A stretch of DNA of 64,000 nucleotides. Source: Bacteroidales bacterium. GTDB taxonomy: Bacteria > Bacteroidota > Bacteroidia > Bacteroidales > WCHB1-69. Made by a program: the position numbers and the translations under genes. The stretch lies in the NCBI GenBank assembly GCA_017554325.1, contig JAFZIP010000021.1:16526-80525 (forward strand). Direction: 5' to 3'. A model generated the notes under the pieces. The model was given only the letters and a program-made list of their open reading frames with translations. It was not told the DNA's origin and made no database searches. Positions 53,198-62,051 of the stretch are shown in pieces (within the stretch, counting starts at the first letter, position 1; the number at the start of each line of letters is the position of its first letter).

Positions 53198-54883
53198 TTA
53201 TGAATGTTTGATGTGAAGTTTTTTGTAGAATGAGACCCCGTTGTTGAGCATTCCGGATGCGGTTACGGAGTGCTTGGATTTGTCGTCGCGCCAACGTACC
53301 GAGATGGTTTGTTCGTGACGGTCGGTGATGAAGCCGCCCTCCACTTTCCAACTTAGGGATTTTACGTTGGGATTGTCGATGGAGAACACTGATGGGTTCT
53401 GCCTGTCGTAGGCGATGGTGGTGTTTTCGCCCAACTCCTGTAAGAAGAAAGACTGCATCTTGTTTTGGATGAAATAGTAAGTGGAATTGATGCTGCCGTC
53501 GGAGTCGGTGTAGGGTGAGTGCCCTTTGCCTTCTATGGGGTAGAAGTCGTTGTGGACGCGCAGCTTGTCCATGTACTCGTGAATGGCCTTGGAACCGTAC
53601 ATCTTGTCGAACAGCATCTCCCCGATATCGCTTTTCAAGGAGGAAAAAGGAAATCCTTCATCGTATGGGACGATATTGTCGGCAGTGCCATGGAAAGAGA
53701 TGACGGGAATGCGTTTGTCTTTCAGGACAGACAGATCGTACAATGCACCCCACATGTTGGCCACAGCCTTGATTTTGAAAGTGTTGGTAAGGTTGTTGTC
53801 CGCGCGGTCAATAGTTCCCAACTTGCTGTCGAGGTGGTGCTTTTTCACGAAGGGTGGGCACGTGTTGTTGGTGAGATAGGCTACGTTGAGAGCCGTGATG
53901 GCTCCGGCGCTCGTGCCGGCCACGAATATGGCGGAAGTGTCAATGCCGTATTTGTCCGCATTCGCCACCAGATAGCGAATGGCCGCGTGCGCATCCTGAA
54001 TAGCCATGTATCCGCACTTCTGGATGGAGGCCTTGGTGAACTGGAACCCCATCCGGTAGTTGATGGATGCTGTCACATAGCCCATCTTGGCAAAATGCCC
54101 GCACCACTGCGACATGGTCTGCGCGCCTTTGTCACCAAAATAGAAGGCCCCGCCATGGATGAACACGATGAGCGGATGCAATGCCAAGGTGTCTCCTTCC
54201 GGCAGATAGATGTCCATGTCCAAATCCAGATTCTTGTATGAGGCGGTTTTGCCGATGGTCTGGGTAAGCATCTTGAGGTACTTGGAGTCGTTCATAGGGT
54301 AAGAAGCCCAGTATCCTTTTCCTTGGCCATATACCACATTGTTCAGAACCTCATACTGAAACATATCTTCTTTGAATCGTTTCGAACTGTATTCGGTGAA
54401 CGCGAGTTCGGTGTATGGTTCAAAAAAGAATGACTGAATGTTAAGACTGGCGAAGTTGATGGCAACCTTGCCGGATATGGAGGACGTGTCCAGAACAAGA
54501 TTGAACCGGATCTCGTTATCAGTGCCTTTTGCCCGGAAGTGATACCCCTTGTTCTCGTAAACGATGGAGAAGGGCACTGCCTCCAGCCAAGCGGATTCCT
54601 CGACTGGATAGTAGTGCCCTGTAATGGAATTATCTTCTAATTTGTTGATTTTAAAGTAGTAGTAATTGTCTTCCACCATTCCAAAGTAGTAACAGGCGGT
54701 GTCAAACATCTGTAAGGGAACCTGGATAGGGTCCCTGTGAGTTACGGTCACTGCTTCGGAGGACGGCTTGTTCTCCTCGATTTTTTTGCTGGCACCATCC
54801 TTGTTCCTGTTGCAGGAGGCAAAAAGCAAGAGTACAAACCCCAGCAGGAGCGTGGCGATATGGCGGAAAGACAGTTGCTTCAT
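53198..54883 (-). CDS. Alpha/beta-hydrolase lipoprotein with N-terminal extra domain
   Basis: The 561-residue protein has a lipobox LFASC at ~20-24. Residues ~55-195 form a beta-rich domain of unknown family. The hydrolase part has VFIHGGAFYFG (oxyanion), AGTSAGA (nucleophile elbow, ~320), HGTADNIVPYDEGF (acid) and GKGHSPY (His), then a C-terminal sorting-like beta tail (NVKSLSWKVEGG ... HSVTASGML). It resembles the short esterase at 16.4-17.3 kb in motif wording (both HGT-DN-VPY). Substrate not known. Confidence 0.8.
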   Translation of the reverse strand: MKQLSFRHIATLLLGFVLLLFASCNRNKDGASKKIEENKPSSEAVTVTHRDPIQVPLQMFDTACYYFGMVEDNYYYFKINKLEDNSITGHYYPVEESAWLEAVPFSIVYENKGYHFRAKGTDNEIRFNLVLDTSSISGKVAINFASLNIQSFFFEPYTELAFTEYSSKRFKEDMFQYEVLNNVVYGQGKGYWASYPMNDSKYLKMLTQTIGKTASYKNLDLDMDIYLPEGDTLALHPLIVFIHGGAFYFGDKGAQTMSQWCGHFAKMGYVTASINYRMGFQFTKASIQKCGYMAIQDAHAAIRYLVANADKYGIDTSAIFVAGTSAGAITALNVAYLTNNTCPPFVKKHHLDSKLGTIDRADNNLTNTFKIKAVANMWGALYDLSVLKDKRIPVISFHGTADNIVPYDEGFPFSSLKSDIGEMLFDKMYGSKAIHEYMDKLRVHNDFYPIEGKGHSPYTDSDGSINSTYYFIQNKMQSFFLQELGENTTIAYDRQNPSVFSIDNPNVKSLSWKVEGGFITDRHEQTISVRWRDDKSKHSVTASGMLNNGVSFYKKLHIKHS

Positions 54884-54887
54884 AGTT

Positions 54888-55964
54888 CTATTCTGCGTCT
54901 TTTACACTCAACAATTCAATGTCAAACAAGAGCGGGGAGAACGGTGGGATGGCGTAGTTGCCTCTCTCTCCGTAAGCGAAGTCGGAAGGAATGAGTACGG
55001 TGGCTTTCTCGCCCACATGCATTTTGGAAACGGCTACTTCCCAGCCCGGGATGACTTGTCTAGCACCCAGCATGAAAGAGAAAGGTTCGCCACGCTTCAC
55101 GGAGCTGTCGAACACGGTGCCATCCAAAAGTTTGCCTGTATAGTGTACGGTGACGATTTGCATGGGCTGCGGTTGCTCTCCGGTGCCCTTCTTGGTGGTT
55201 ATGAAATAAATGCCTTCCGGAGTCGGCTCAACCTTGATTTTGTTGTCTGCCACATATTTTCGGATGCTTTCTGCCTCCTCGGCCTGCTTCTCCATCATCA
55301 TGGTCTGATATTCAGCTACCATTTGCTGGTATTGTGCGGCAGGCATGTGGCCAAACAACTTGACGTCGAAATAGAGAGGATCCTTGCCGAACGGATACAC
55401 AGTGTCCTGCATGAAATGTCTGAAAAACTCAGGACCGTCCAGGATGAAAGAGGCAGAGTCGCCCACGTGCATCATGCGGATGGCACTGAAGATGTCGCCA
55501 TTGTACAAGGAGTCCACCAGAACCTGGGTGGGATTCATGGGGATGAGCACGGAGTCGCCGGCACGCAAAGAGAACAGGAAACCGACAAAGTCTCCCGTCT
55601 TGGGCATTACGGCAGTGTCGTGGATGTCACCGAAGAACTGGTAGTAGATGCCAGTGGTGCGGTCTTTCTTGTACCCTTTGTATTTGCTGCATCCGCCAGT
55701 CAAGCAGTAAACCAGTGCGGCCACTGCCAACAAGCCGATCAACGCGGCTACGATGATCCAGAGTCTCTTTTTCGAAATAGGAGCGGTGGGGTTCTCCACT
55801 TCATTGTCGTTGTCATCCGTGGGCGGAATCTCATCCGCGGGAGTGGTCTCTTCCGCATTCGTTTCTGTTACTTCTTCTTGAATTTCAGTCACTTCTTCTT
55901 TGATTTCTTCTTGAATATCATTCGTTGTGACATTCTCTTCTTGTTCAAATTTTTCTTCTTCCAT
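54888..55964 (-). CDS. Membrane-anchored FKBP-type peptidyl-prolyl isomerase
   Basis: The 358-residue protein starts with a ~65-residue Glu/Thr-rich cytoplasmic segment (VTEIQEEVTETNAEETT), then a single membrane helix (LWIIVAALIGLLAVAALVYCL, ~71-91). A degenerate FKBP-like domain (~100-225: GDFVGFLFSLRAGDSVLI ... MHVGDSASFIL) is followed by a canonical one (~255-355: VTVHYTGKLLDGTVFDSS, VIPGWEVAVSKMHVGEKATVLIPSDFAYG). The isomerase therefore faces the periplasm. It ends 4 bp before the esterase gene, suggesting an operon. Confidence 0.9.
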   Translation of the reverse strand: MEEEKFEQEENVTTNDIQEEIKEEVTEIQEEVTETNAEETTPADEIPPTDDNDNEVENPTAPISKKRLWIIVAALIGLLAVAALVYCLTGGCSKYKGYKKDRTTGIYYQFFGDIHDTAVMPKTGDFVGFLFSLRAGDSVLIPMNPTQVLVDSLYNGDIFSAIRMMHVGDSASFILDGPEFFRHFMQDTVYPFGKDPLYFDVKLFGHMPAAQYQQMVAEYQTMMMEKQAEEAESIRKYVADNKIKVEPTPEGIYFITTKKGTGEQPQPMQIVTVHYTGKLLDGTVFDSSVKRGEPFSFMLGARQVIPGWEVAVSKMHVGEKATVLIPSDFAYGERGNYAIPPFSPLLFDIELLSVKDAE

Positions 55965-55994
55965 GAAAATATTGGTTTATAAAGTTATTAATGT

Positions 55995-56042
55995 TCTAAT
56001 CTTCTAATCTTTTAATCTTTTAATCTTTTAATCTCTCATCTC
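55995..56042. repeat. Degenerate TCTAATCTT/TTTTAATC array
   Basis: Units of 7-9 bp (AATCTTCT, AATCTTTT x3, AATCTCTC, ATCTCTC) lie between two FKBP genes, reaching the stop of the shorter one. Confidence 0.75.
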
Positions 56043-56588
56043 TCATCTCTCACAGCATTCCACCGTCATCGCAATCGGCATCCGCCCGTTGACTTTGTTG
56101 CCATCGCCGCTCACGCCGTAGGCGAGGTGGGAGGGGATGACAAGGCGGGCTTTTGCGCCGGGGCGCAGCAGCGTGGCGATTTCGTGCAACGCCACAATCT
56201 CTTCGGAACGCGCCACCTTGAAGGTCTTCATTCCGTTGCTTTCGGAGTCGTAGATCCGTTCCCCGGTCAGCAGGAAAGTGCGGTATTTCAACGTCACGGA
56301 ATCCCCCTCGTGGAACAGCTCTCCGTGCCCTGGGGCAAGAATCTGATAATACAGCCCTGTGCCGCTATGTTGCATATTCCAACCGTATCGCTTGATGAAC
56401 AACTCCATCTCCTCCTGTTCCAGTCGCATGATTTCCTTGTTCCCTTCAATATAGGGCTTCTCCTTGTCTTCCTCGGGCGTCTGGTTGGAAGTCACAACCT
56501 TTCCGGTCTCGCGGTCGTGGCATCCGGCAAGGGTTAGTGTGCCCAGTATCAGGCAAAAAAGGATCGTATGCTTGGGATTGAAAAACAC
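56043..56588 (-). CDS. FKBP-type isomerase lipoprotein (GldI-like)
   Basis: The 181-residue protein has the lipobox TLAGC (~18-22). The C-terminal FKBP domain (~70-180: GDSVTLKYRTFLLTGERIYDSES, EIATLLRPGAKARLVIPSHLAYG) and a preceding helical hairpin (EIMRLEQEEMELFIKRYGW) match GldI-type proteins linked to gliding and T9SS function. The start is GTG directly after the NrnA stop (TAAGTG), so translation is probably coupled. No other gld or por gene is in the window. Confidence 0.82.
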   Translation of the reverse strand: MFFNPKHTILFCLILGTLTLAGCHDRETGKVVTSNQTPEEDKEKPYIEGNKEIMRLEQEEMELFIKRYGWNMQHSGTGLYYQILAPGHGELFHEGDSVTLKYRTFLLTGERIYDSESNGMKTFKVARSEEIVALHEIATLLRPGAKARLVIPSHLAYGVSGDGNKVNGRMPIAMTVECCER

Positions 56589-57626
56589 TTATTTGCGATT
56601 GTTTCTTGTTTTGCGCGCAGGCTTCATTTCGGCCTTGACGGAGTTTACAAAATGTTGGATGGCCTCTTCCACCGTTCCGTCGAAAAACGCACCGGCGGCA
56701 TTGTGGTGCCCGCCGCCGTTGAAATACTTGCGGGCAAAGAGGTTTACATCGACCTCGCCTTTTGAGCGGAATGAAAAACGGATGCGATTCTCGCGCTCCA
56801 GGAAGAAAGCGGTGAAATGCACAGTGTTGAGGGAAAGGCCGTAGTTGACAAAACCTTCTGTGTCGCCGATCTGGAAGTTGTTGTCTTTGAGGTCCTGTTT
56901 GGTCAGGTACATGTATGATGCCCCGTAGTCGGCCATTACGGTCAGACGTTGCGACAGGGCGAGGCCGAGCAGTTTCATGCGGCTTTCAGTGTAGTTGTCG
57001 TACACTTTCCGATGGATGGCCTCTCCGTTGATGCCGGAGGCGATGAGCTTGCGCAGCACGTCGTACGTGCTCGGGTGGTCGCACGCGTACGTCACGGAGC
57101 CGGTGTCTGTGATGATGCCCACGTAGAGCGCTTCGGCGATGGGGCGTGTGAACTTGCGTTTTGGGGTGAGATAACGGTACAGGAAATGATAGACCAGTTC
57201 GCTGGCGGAACTTGTCTGTGGGGTAGAGTACATCACATCACAATCCAACTCCGGCTGCACATGGTGGTCGATGAGCACGCGGAACCCCTTGAACTTGCTG
57301 ATAGTGTTCTGGAGGTCCTGCCCAGCACGATGCGGGGCGTTCATGTCCACAACAAACAACATATCGGCCTCTTTGATGGCCTTGCGGGCTCTGGTGAGGT
57401 TTTCCTGTGCGATGATGACCTGGTCGCTGCCCTTCATCCAGTGCAGAAAACTTGGGAATAGGTTGGGGGAGACTACAGAAACCTCATATCCGTCATCTTT
57501 GAAATAATGATACAACGCTAATGCACTACCTACAGCGTCGCCGTCCGGGTTGAAATGGAACACGACGGCAATCCGCTTGGTATGCTGCAAGGCGTCTTTA
57601 ACCTTTTGAATGTCTTGCTTCTTCAA
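56589..57626 (-). CDS. nrnA: DHH/DHHA1 phosphoesterase NrnA (nanoRNase / pAp phosphatase)
   Basis: The 345-residue protein has the DHH-family metal sites HFNPDGDAVGSALAL (~24-38), VVDMNAP (~96), VLIDHHVQPE (~120) and the DHHA1-terminal GGGHHNAAGAFF. These assign it to the NrnA branch that degrades 2-5 nt RNAs and pAp. The start is unusual: the only ATG near the promoter (57631) is out of frame and ends after one codon at a TGA that overlaps the in-frame TTG at 57626. Confidence 0.9.
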   Translation of the reverse strand: MKKQDIQKVKDALQHTKRIAVVFHFNPDGDAVGSALALYHYFKDDGYEVSVVSPNLFPSFLHWMKGSDQVIIAQENLTRARKAIKEADMLFVVDMNAPHRAGQDLQNTISKFKGFRVLIDHHVQPELDCDVMYSTPQTSSASELVYHFLYRYLTPKRKFTRPIAEALYVGIITDTGSVTYACDHPSTYDVLRKLIASGINGEAIHRKVYDNYTESRMKLLGLALSQRLTVMADYGASYMYLTKQDLKDNNFQIGDTEGFVNYGLSLNTVHFTAFFLERENRIRFSFRSKGEVDVNLFARKYFNGGGHHNAAGAFFDGTVEEAIQHFVNSVKAEMKPARKTRNNRK

Positions 57627-57647
57627 TTCATGTTAAAATTTAGCCTG

Positions 57648-57655
57648 CAAAGATA
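57648..57655 (-). promoter_or_regulatory. -7 box of nrnA
   Basis: TATCTTTG on the minus strand, 21 bp ahead of the TTG start at 57626 and 16 bp before the out-of-frame ATG. Confidence 0.7.
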
Positions 57656-57719
57656 CAAAAATGTCCCATTATCACAATAATAATCTTATTATTTGTAAAA
57701 ATATATTATCTGCATAACA

Positions 57720-57752
57720 TTTGTGAATTTTTATCAAAAAAATGTATCTTTG
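57720..57752 (+). promoter_or_regulatory. Promoter of the TolC-like gene
   Basis: TTTG (57720-57723), 21 bp spacer and TATCTTTG (57745-57752) fit the Bacteroidota consensus. ATG 57791 is 38 bp further. Confidence 0.75.
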
Positions 57753-57790
57753 CAGGTTTCATAAAATACGAGTATTATTAGATTTTCTGT

Positions 57791-59065
57791 ATGAAGAATT
57801 TTTTCCTGTTTACAATATCTATCTTATTGTGTTTTAATCTGTTTTCGCAAAATGTTGTCACCATAGACCAGTGCCAGCAGTGGGCGGTGGCGCAAACTTC
57901 AGCCAACGTGCAAAAAGAGCTGAATGAGCAGATTTTGCAGACAAATCTTCACAACGCATCCTCCCACCTTTATCCGCAACTCTCCATCAATGGGCGTTTT
58001 TCATATCAATCTGCCGATGCTCCTATGTTGAACGACTACCATTTTTTGCCGCCTTTTGAGGAAAGCCCCACCATGTCGAATATGCAGTACCATATAGGTC
58101 TGGATTTTGAGCAGGTGCTGTTCGACGGCGCAAAGCTCTTCTACGGGCGCCAATATGCACGCCTTCAAAACGATGCCGAAATATACAAGATCGATCTTTC
58201 CATCAATGAGATAAAATCCAACGTGATTTCCTTGTACCTGAATCTGCTGATTGTGGAGAAACAGATGGAAATCATTGAGAATGTGCAGAGCACGTTTGAC
58301 GATCAGATTAACCAGCTCAAAGTGCTGTTGAAGGAGGGTGTGATTCCCCAGAATACGCTCTCCCAATTGGAACTGGAAGCGTTGAAAATGCAGCAGAATC
58401 ATGACGAACTCGTCTCCAGAAGGGAGTCCATCATCTCTTCATTGTCCATCTTGACAGGCCATGATTTGAGCCATGCTGGTTTTGAGATTCCCAATGTACC
58501 CGCGACCAATGCTTCCGAACCCTCCCAACGGTTGGAGTTCGCCATCTTTGAGAACCAGTCCAAACAAATGGATTTCCAACGTAAACTGCACCTTTCCAAC
58601 AGCCTTCCGAAAATATCCCTGTTCGCTACCGGCGGTTATGGCCGCCCGGATTACCAGTACTATTTCAACAAGCCTGACTGGTACTACATGGCCGGGGTGA
58701 ACCTCAAGGTGCCGCTCATCGACTGGGCCAGAACCACAGGCGTGGGCAAAGTGATTGACATCCAGAAGAGCATCCTGAAGAGCCAGGAGGAGGACTTCAA
58801 GAAATCGAACCAGATTGCCATACAGGACAAACTCAATGAAATCAATCGTATCGAGAAACTGCTGGTGCTGGACAGGGAGATTGCCGAAAAATACAAAGCT
58901 GTGACCAAGACCTACTCCAGCCAGTTGGTGAATGGAACTATTACCGCTATCGATTATATCCGCCAACATAACGATGAGATGCAGTCGTTGATGAATCAGG
59001 AACTGCACAATATCCAGTTGCTGAAGGCCAAGTATGAGCTGTTGGCGTTGAAGGGACAGCTTTAG
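57791..59065 (+). CDS. TolC-family outer membrane channel
   Basis: The 424-residue protein has a signal peptide ending at FSQ (~20). It shows the long-helix TolC pattern: VTIDQCQQWAV ..., VISLYLNLLIVEKQMEIIENV, LKVLLKEGVIPQNTLSQLELEAL, LPKISLFATGGYG, NLKVPLIDWARTTG. The usual two OEP repeats are both there. Alone on its own promoter, it is the only outer-membrane channel in the window and might serve the HlyD/ABC exporter 22 kb away. An array of heptamers follows its stop. Confidence 0.9.
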   Translation: MKNFFLFTISILLCFNLFSQNVVTIDQCQQWAVAQTSANVQKELNEQILQTNLHNASSHLYPQLSINGRFSYQSADAPMLNDYHFLPPFEESPTMSNMQYHIGLDFEQVLFDGAKLFYGRQYARLQNDAEIYKIDLSINEIKSNVISLYLNLLIVEKQMEIIENVQSTFDDQINQLKVLLKEGVIPQNTLSQLELEALKMQQNHDELVSRRESIISSLSILTGHDLSHAGFEIPNVPATNASEPSQRLEFAIFENQSKQMDFQRKLHLSNSLPKISLFATGGYGRPDYQYYFNKPDWYYMAGVNLKVPLIDWARTTGVGKVIDIQKSILKSQEEDFKKSNQIAIQDKLNEINRIEKLLVLDREIAEKYKAVTKTYSSQLVNGTITAIDYIRQHNDEMQSLMNQELHNIQLLKAKYELLALKGQL

Positions 59066-59125
59066 AGAGATTAGAGTTGAGAGTTTAGAGTTTAGAGTGA
59101 GAAGTGAGAAGTGGGAAGTGGGGGG
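59066..59125. repeat. GAGATTAGAGTT/GAGTTTA heptamer array before rnfD
   Basis: Degenerate 7-mers (AGAGTTT, AGAGTGA, GAAGTGA) continue into a GAAGTGGG stretch. They occupy the site where rnfB and rnfC would be expected. Confidence 0.7.
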
Positions 59126-59163
59126 ATGTTTTAAGAGAGAAAATTATTAAAAACCAATTATAA

Positions 59164-60120
59164 ATGAACAGATTATTAAATGTTTCCGGTTCGCCGCACG
59201 TCCACAGTGATGAGTCTGTACAGAAGATCATGTGGTCGGTGGTGATTGCGTTAATGCCGGCGTTTTTGGTGTCCATTTTCTATTTTGGACTGCCGGTGAT
59301 TATTCTAACCTTGGTCTCAGTTGGATGCTGTGTGCTGTTTGAGTACCTCATCCAGCGTTTTATCATGAAGGTGAAGCCCACCATCAGCGACGGTTCTGCT
59401 GTGGTGACGGGTGTGCTTTTAGCCTTTAACGTGCCCGCCAACCTTCCGATTTGGATGATGGTGGTGGGTGCCATCGTGGCCATCGGCATTGCCAAGATGC
59501 CGTTCGGCGGGTTGGGACACAACCCCTTCAACCCCGCGCTCGTGGCCCGCGTGTTCCTGCTCATCGCCTTCCCGGTGGCCATGACCTCCTGGCCGGTGCC
59601 GACCCCGATCTGGGGCTTCACCGATGCCATCACAGGCCCCACGCCGCTCGGAATTCTGAAAGAGGGTGCCAACGTGGAGATGCCCACGTATATGAACATG
59701 CTGGTGGGCCAGATGGGCGGCAGCTTCGGTGAAGTGTCCGCCATTGCCCTGCTCATCGGCGCCATCTTCTTGCTGATCCGCAAAGTCATCACTTGGCATA
59801 TTCCGGTATCGTTTATTTTGACAGTGTTCGTGTTTGCCGGTATTTTCTGGCTCATCGATCCCACGCAATACGCAAATCCGTTCTTCCATGTGCTCGCCGG
59901 CGGTCTCATCCTCGGTGCCTGCTTCATGGCCACGGATATGGTAACCTCCCCGATGACGCCTTGGGGCATGATTGTGTTCGGCTGCGGTTGCGGTCTGTTC
60001 ACCATCATCATCCGTATGTTCGGTGCATACCCCGAAGGTGTCTCCTTCTCCATCTTGATTATGAATGCGCTTGTGCCGCTCATCAACCGAGCCTTCAAGC
60101 CCAAAACGTATGCTAAATAA
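59164..60120 (+). CDS. rnfD: Rnf electron transport complex subunit D
   Basis: The 318-residue membrane protein has about nine helices. Conserved blocks are ISDGSAVVTGVLLAFNVPANLPIW, MPFGGLGHNPFNPALVARVF and ITGPTPLGI, the last carrying the threonine expected to hold covalent FMN. The Rnf complex couples reduced ferredoxin oxidation by NAD to ion export. It is the first Rnf gene in this cluster. G follows 18 bp later. Confidence 0.93.
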   Translation: MNRLLNVSGSPHVHSDESVQKIMWSVVIALMPAFLVSIFYFGLPVIILTLVSVGCCVLFEYLIQRFIMKVKPTISDGSAVVTGVLLAFNVPANLPIWMMVVGAIVAIGIAKMPFGGLGHNPFNPALVARVFLLIAFPVAMTSWPVPTPIWGFTDAITGPTPLGILKEGANVEMPTYMNMLVGQMGGSFGEVSAIALLIGAIFLLIRKVITWHIPVSFILTVFVFAGIFWLIDPTQYANPFFHVLAGGLILGACFMATDMVTSPMTPWGMIVFGCGCGLFTIIIRMFGAYPEGVSFSILIMNALVPLINRAFKPKTYAK

Positions 60121-60138
60121 CCCTAAAACATTTTGAGT

Positions 60139-60726
60139 ATGGCACAAAAGAAAGAATCATCATTGATAAAGCTGGTGGTCGTGCTGACCGCCATAGCCCT
60201 GGTGGCAGGGTTGGCCCTCACGGGCGTGTATGCCCTTGCCAAGGGACCGATTGAACTGTCACAGGCCCAGAAGAAAGAGAAAGCCCTGAATGATGTGCTG
60301 CCTGGCTTTGAGGGCAACATCAGCGATACCGTCATCAATTACGAAGGCGAAGACATTCTCGTGCACAGGGCAATCAACAAGGACGGCACCCTGTTCGGCA
60401 TGGGTGTGGAAACCTTCACCAAAAAGGCTTTCGCCGGCCGTTTCGACCTTATGGTCGGTTTTGATGATGAAGGTGTGATCCTGAATACGGAAGTCATCAA
60501 GGCAGGTGAGACTCCTGGCTTGGGCGACAAGATCAATAAGAGCAAGAGCGATTTTGCCAAGCAGTTCAACAATCAGGATCCTGCGCAGTACAAGCTGCAG
60601 GTGACCAAAGACGGGGGCGATGTGGATGCTATCACCGCAGCCACCATCTCCTCTCGCGCATACTGCGATGCGGTGCAAAGAGCTTATAACGTTTTTAAGA
60701 CAGTAAAGGAGGCTTGTTATGAGTAA
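60139..60726 (+). CDS. rnfG: Rnf electron transport complex subunit G
   Basis: The 195-residue protein has one N-terminal membrane helix (LVVVLTAIALVAGLALTGVYAL) and a periplasmic FMN-binding domain. The flavinylation motif is DAITAATISSRAYCDAV, with the Thr of the S/T-x-A-T type. ATG 60139 is used in preference to a TTG two codons earlier. The last 8 bp overlap the rnfE start (ATGAGTAA). Confidence 0.92.
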   Translation: MAQKKESSLIKLVVVLTAIALVAGLALTGVYALAKGPIELSQAQKKEKALNDVLPGFEGNISDTVINYEGEDILVHRAINKDGTLFGMGVETFTKKAFAGRFDLMVGFDDEGVILNTEVIKAGETPGLGDKINKSKSDFAKQFNNQDPAQYKLQVTKDGGDVDAITAATISSRAYCDAVQRAYNVFKTVKEACYE

Positions 60727-61342
60727 GATTAAGATATTGACCAAAGGATTTTTCAAGGAGAACCCGAGCCTCATCTTGGTGCTCGGCATGTGTCCCACGT
60801 TGGCCGTGACCACCTCTGTGAACAACGCCCTCGGTATGGGCGCCGCCACCACGTTTGTGTTACTCATGTCCAACATCATCATCTCCCTGCTCAAGAATGT
60901 GATACCCGACAAGGTGCGCATTCCCTGCTACATTGTCATCATTGCCACATTTGTGAGTATGGTTGACCTGCTTATCCAAGGCTTTGTGCCCGCGTTGTCC
61001 GAGAGCTTGGGGGTGTTCATCCCGTTGATTGTGGTGAACTGCATCGTGTTGGGCCGTGCGGAGGCTTTCGCCAACAAGAACGGCGTGTTTGATTCCATTT
61101 TGGACGGACTTGGCATGGGTATCGGCTTCACCATTTCGTTGGTGCTCATCGCTACCGTGCGTGAGATTCTCGGTGCCGGCTCGTTCATGGGCTATCAGTT
61201 CATCCCGGCGGATTACAATATTTTGATTTTCGTATTGGCTCCTGGCGCGTTCCTCGTGCTCGGTTTCGTCATGGCCTTGATGCGCCATATCATCAACCGC
61301 GTGGAGGCCAAACGCAAAAATAAAATGTGCGCCGCAAAATAA
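60719..61342 (+). CDS. rnfE: Rnf electron transport complex subunit E
   Basis: The 207-residue protein has six membrane helices and the RnfE/NqrD phrases FFKENPSLILVLGMCPTLAVTTS, NVIPDKVRIPCYIVIIATFV, IVVNCIVLGRAEAFANKNG and MGIGFTISLVLI. It is the homologue and mirror-image partner of RnfA in the membrane. Its start overlaps rnfG, showing coupling. Confidence 0.95.
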   Translation: MSKIKILTKGFFKENPSLILVLGMCPTLAVTTSVNNALGMGAATTFVLLMSNIIISLLKNVIPDKVRIPCYIVIIATFVSMVDLLIQGFVPALSESLGVFIPLIVVNCIVLGRAEAFANKNGVFDSILDGLGMGIGFTISLVLIATVREILGAGSFMGYQFIPADYNILIFVLAPGAFLVLGFVMALMRHIINRVEAKRKNKMCAAK

Positions 61343-61351
61343 TTATTCATG

Positions 61352-61379
61352 GTAGAGACGCATGGCCGTGCGTCTCTAC
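61352..61379. repeat. Palindrome GTAGAGACGCA/TGCGTCTCTAC between rnfE and rnfA
   Basis: 11 bp arms match perfectly around TGGCCG. It lies 9 bp after rnfE and 27 bp before rnfA. It belongs to the same GTAG-palindrome family as 7334-7361. Confidence 0.8.
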
Positions 61380-61406
61380 GAAAACAAACCCGAAAAAATT
61401 GAGATT

Positions 61407-61997
61407 ATGGAATATATATTATTGTTAATCGGAGCTGTCCTCGTCAACAATATCATATTGGTGCAGTTCCTCGGTATTTGTCCGTTCTTGGGTGTCTCCA
61501 GCAAGGTGAACACCGCCCTGGGTATGGGCGTGGCCGTCATCTTTGTGATGGCGTTGGCCACGTTGGTGACCTCTGCCCTCCAGAAATACGTCCTGGTTCC
61601 CCTCGATATCACATTTTTGCAGACCATCGTCTTCATTCTCGTGATTGCCGCCCTCGTGCAGATGGTGGAGATCATGTTGAAGAAGCTGAGCCCGTCGTTG
61701 TACAGAGCATTGGGCGTGTATCTGCCGTTGATCACCACGAACTGCGCGGTGCTGGGTATCGCCATCAAGGTGACCGAGCAGCCGCTCATCGCCGCTCATG
61801 GCTTCTCTGTCATCGACAGCACAATCTATTCGGTGTTCATCGCCATTGGCTTCACGGTGGCCATCGTCATCTTTGCCGGTCTGCGTGAACAGCTGGAGCT
61901 GGTTGAGATCCCCAAGGGCATGAAAGGTGTGCCAATCGCCCTCATCACCGCTGGCATTCTCGCTATGGCTTTCATGGGTTTCTCCAATTTGGTTTAA
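61407..61997 (+). CDS. rnfA: Rnf electron transport complex subunit A
   Basis: The 196-residue protein has six helices and the RnfA/NqrE phrases LLLIGAVLVNNIILVQFLGICPFLGVS, TALGMGVAVIFVMALATLVTS, ITTNCAVLGIAI and FAGLREQLELVEIPKGMKG. ATG 61407 is the family start; the frame continues back to 61362 through the palindrome and looks non-coding. Heptamers (62011-62043) follow the stop. Confidence 0.95.
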   Translation: MEYILLLIGAVLVNNIILVQFLGICPFLGVSSKVNTALGMGVAVIFVMALATLVTSALQKYVLVPLDITFLQTIVFILVIAALVQMVEIMLKKLSPSLYRALGVYLPLITTNCAVLGIAIKVTEQPLIAAHGFSVIDSTIYSVFIAIGFTVAIVIFAGLREQLELVEIPKGMKGVPIALITAGILAMAFMGFSNLV

Positions 61998-62010
61998 ACA
62001 CAGCATTTCT

Positions 62011-62043
62011 CACCCCTAAACTCTCAACTCTAAACTCTAAACT
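62011..62043. repeat. CTCTAAA heptamer array after rnfA
   Basis: Units CTCTCAA, CTCTAAA, CTCTAAA fill the space between rnfA and the HTH gene; they end 8 bp before its ATG. Confidence 0.75.
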
Positions 62044-62051
62044 TTTTGCCC

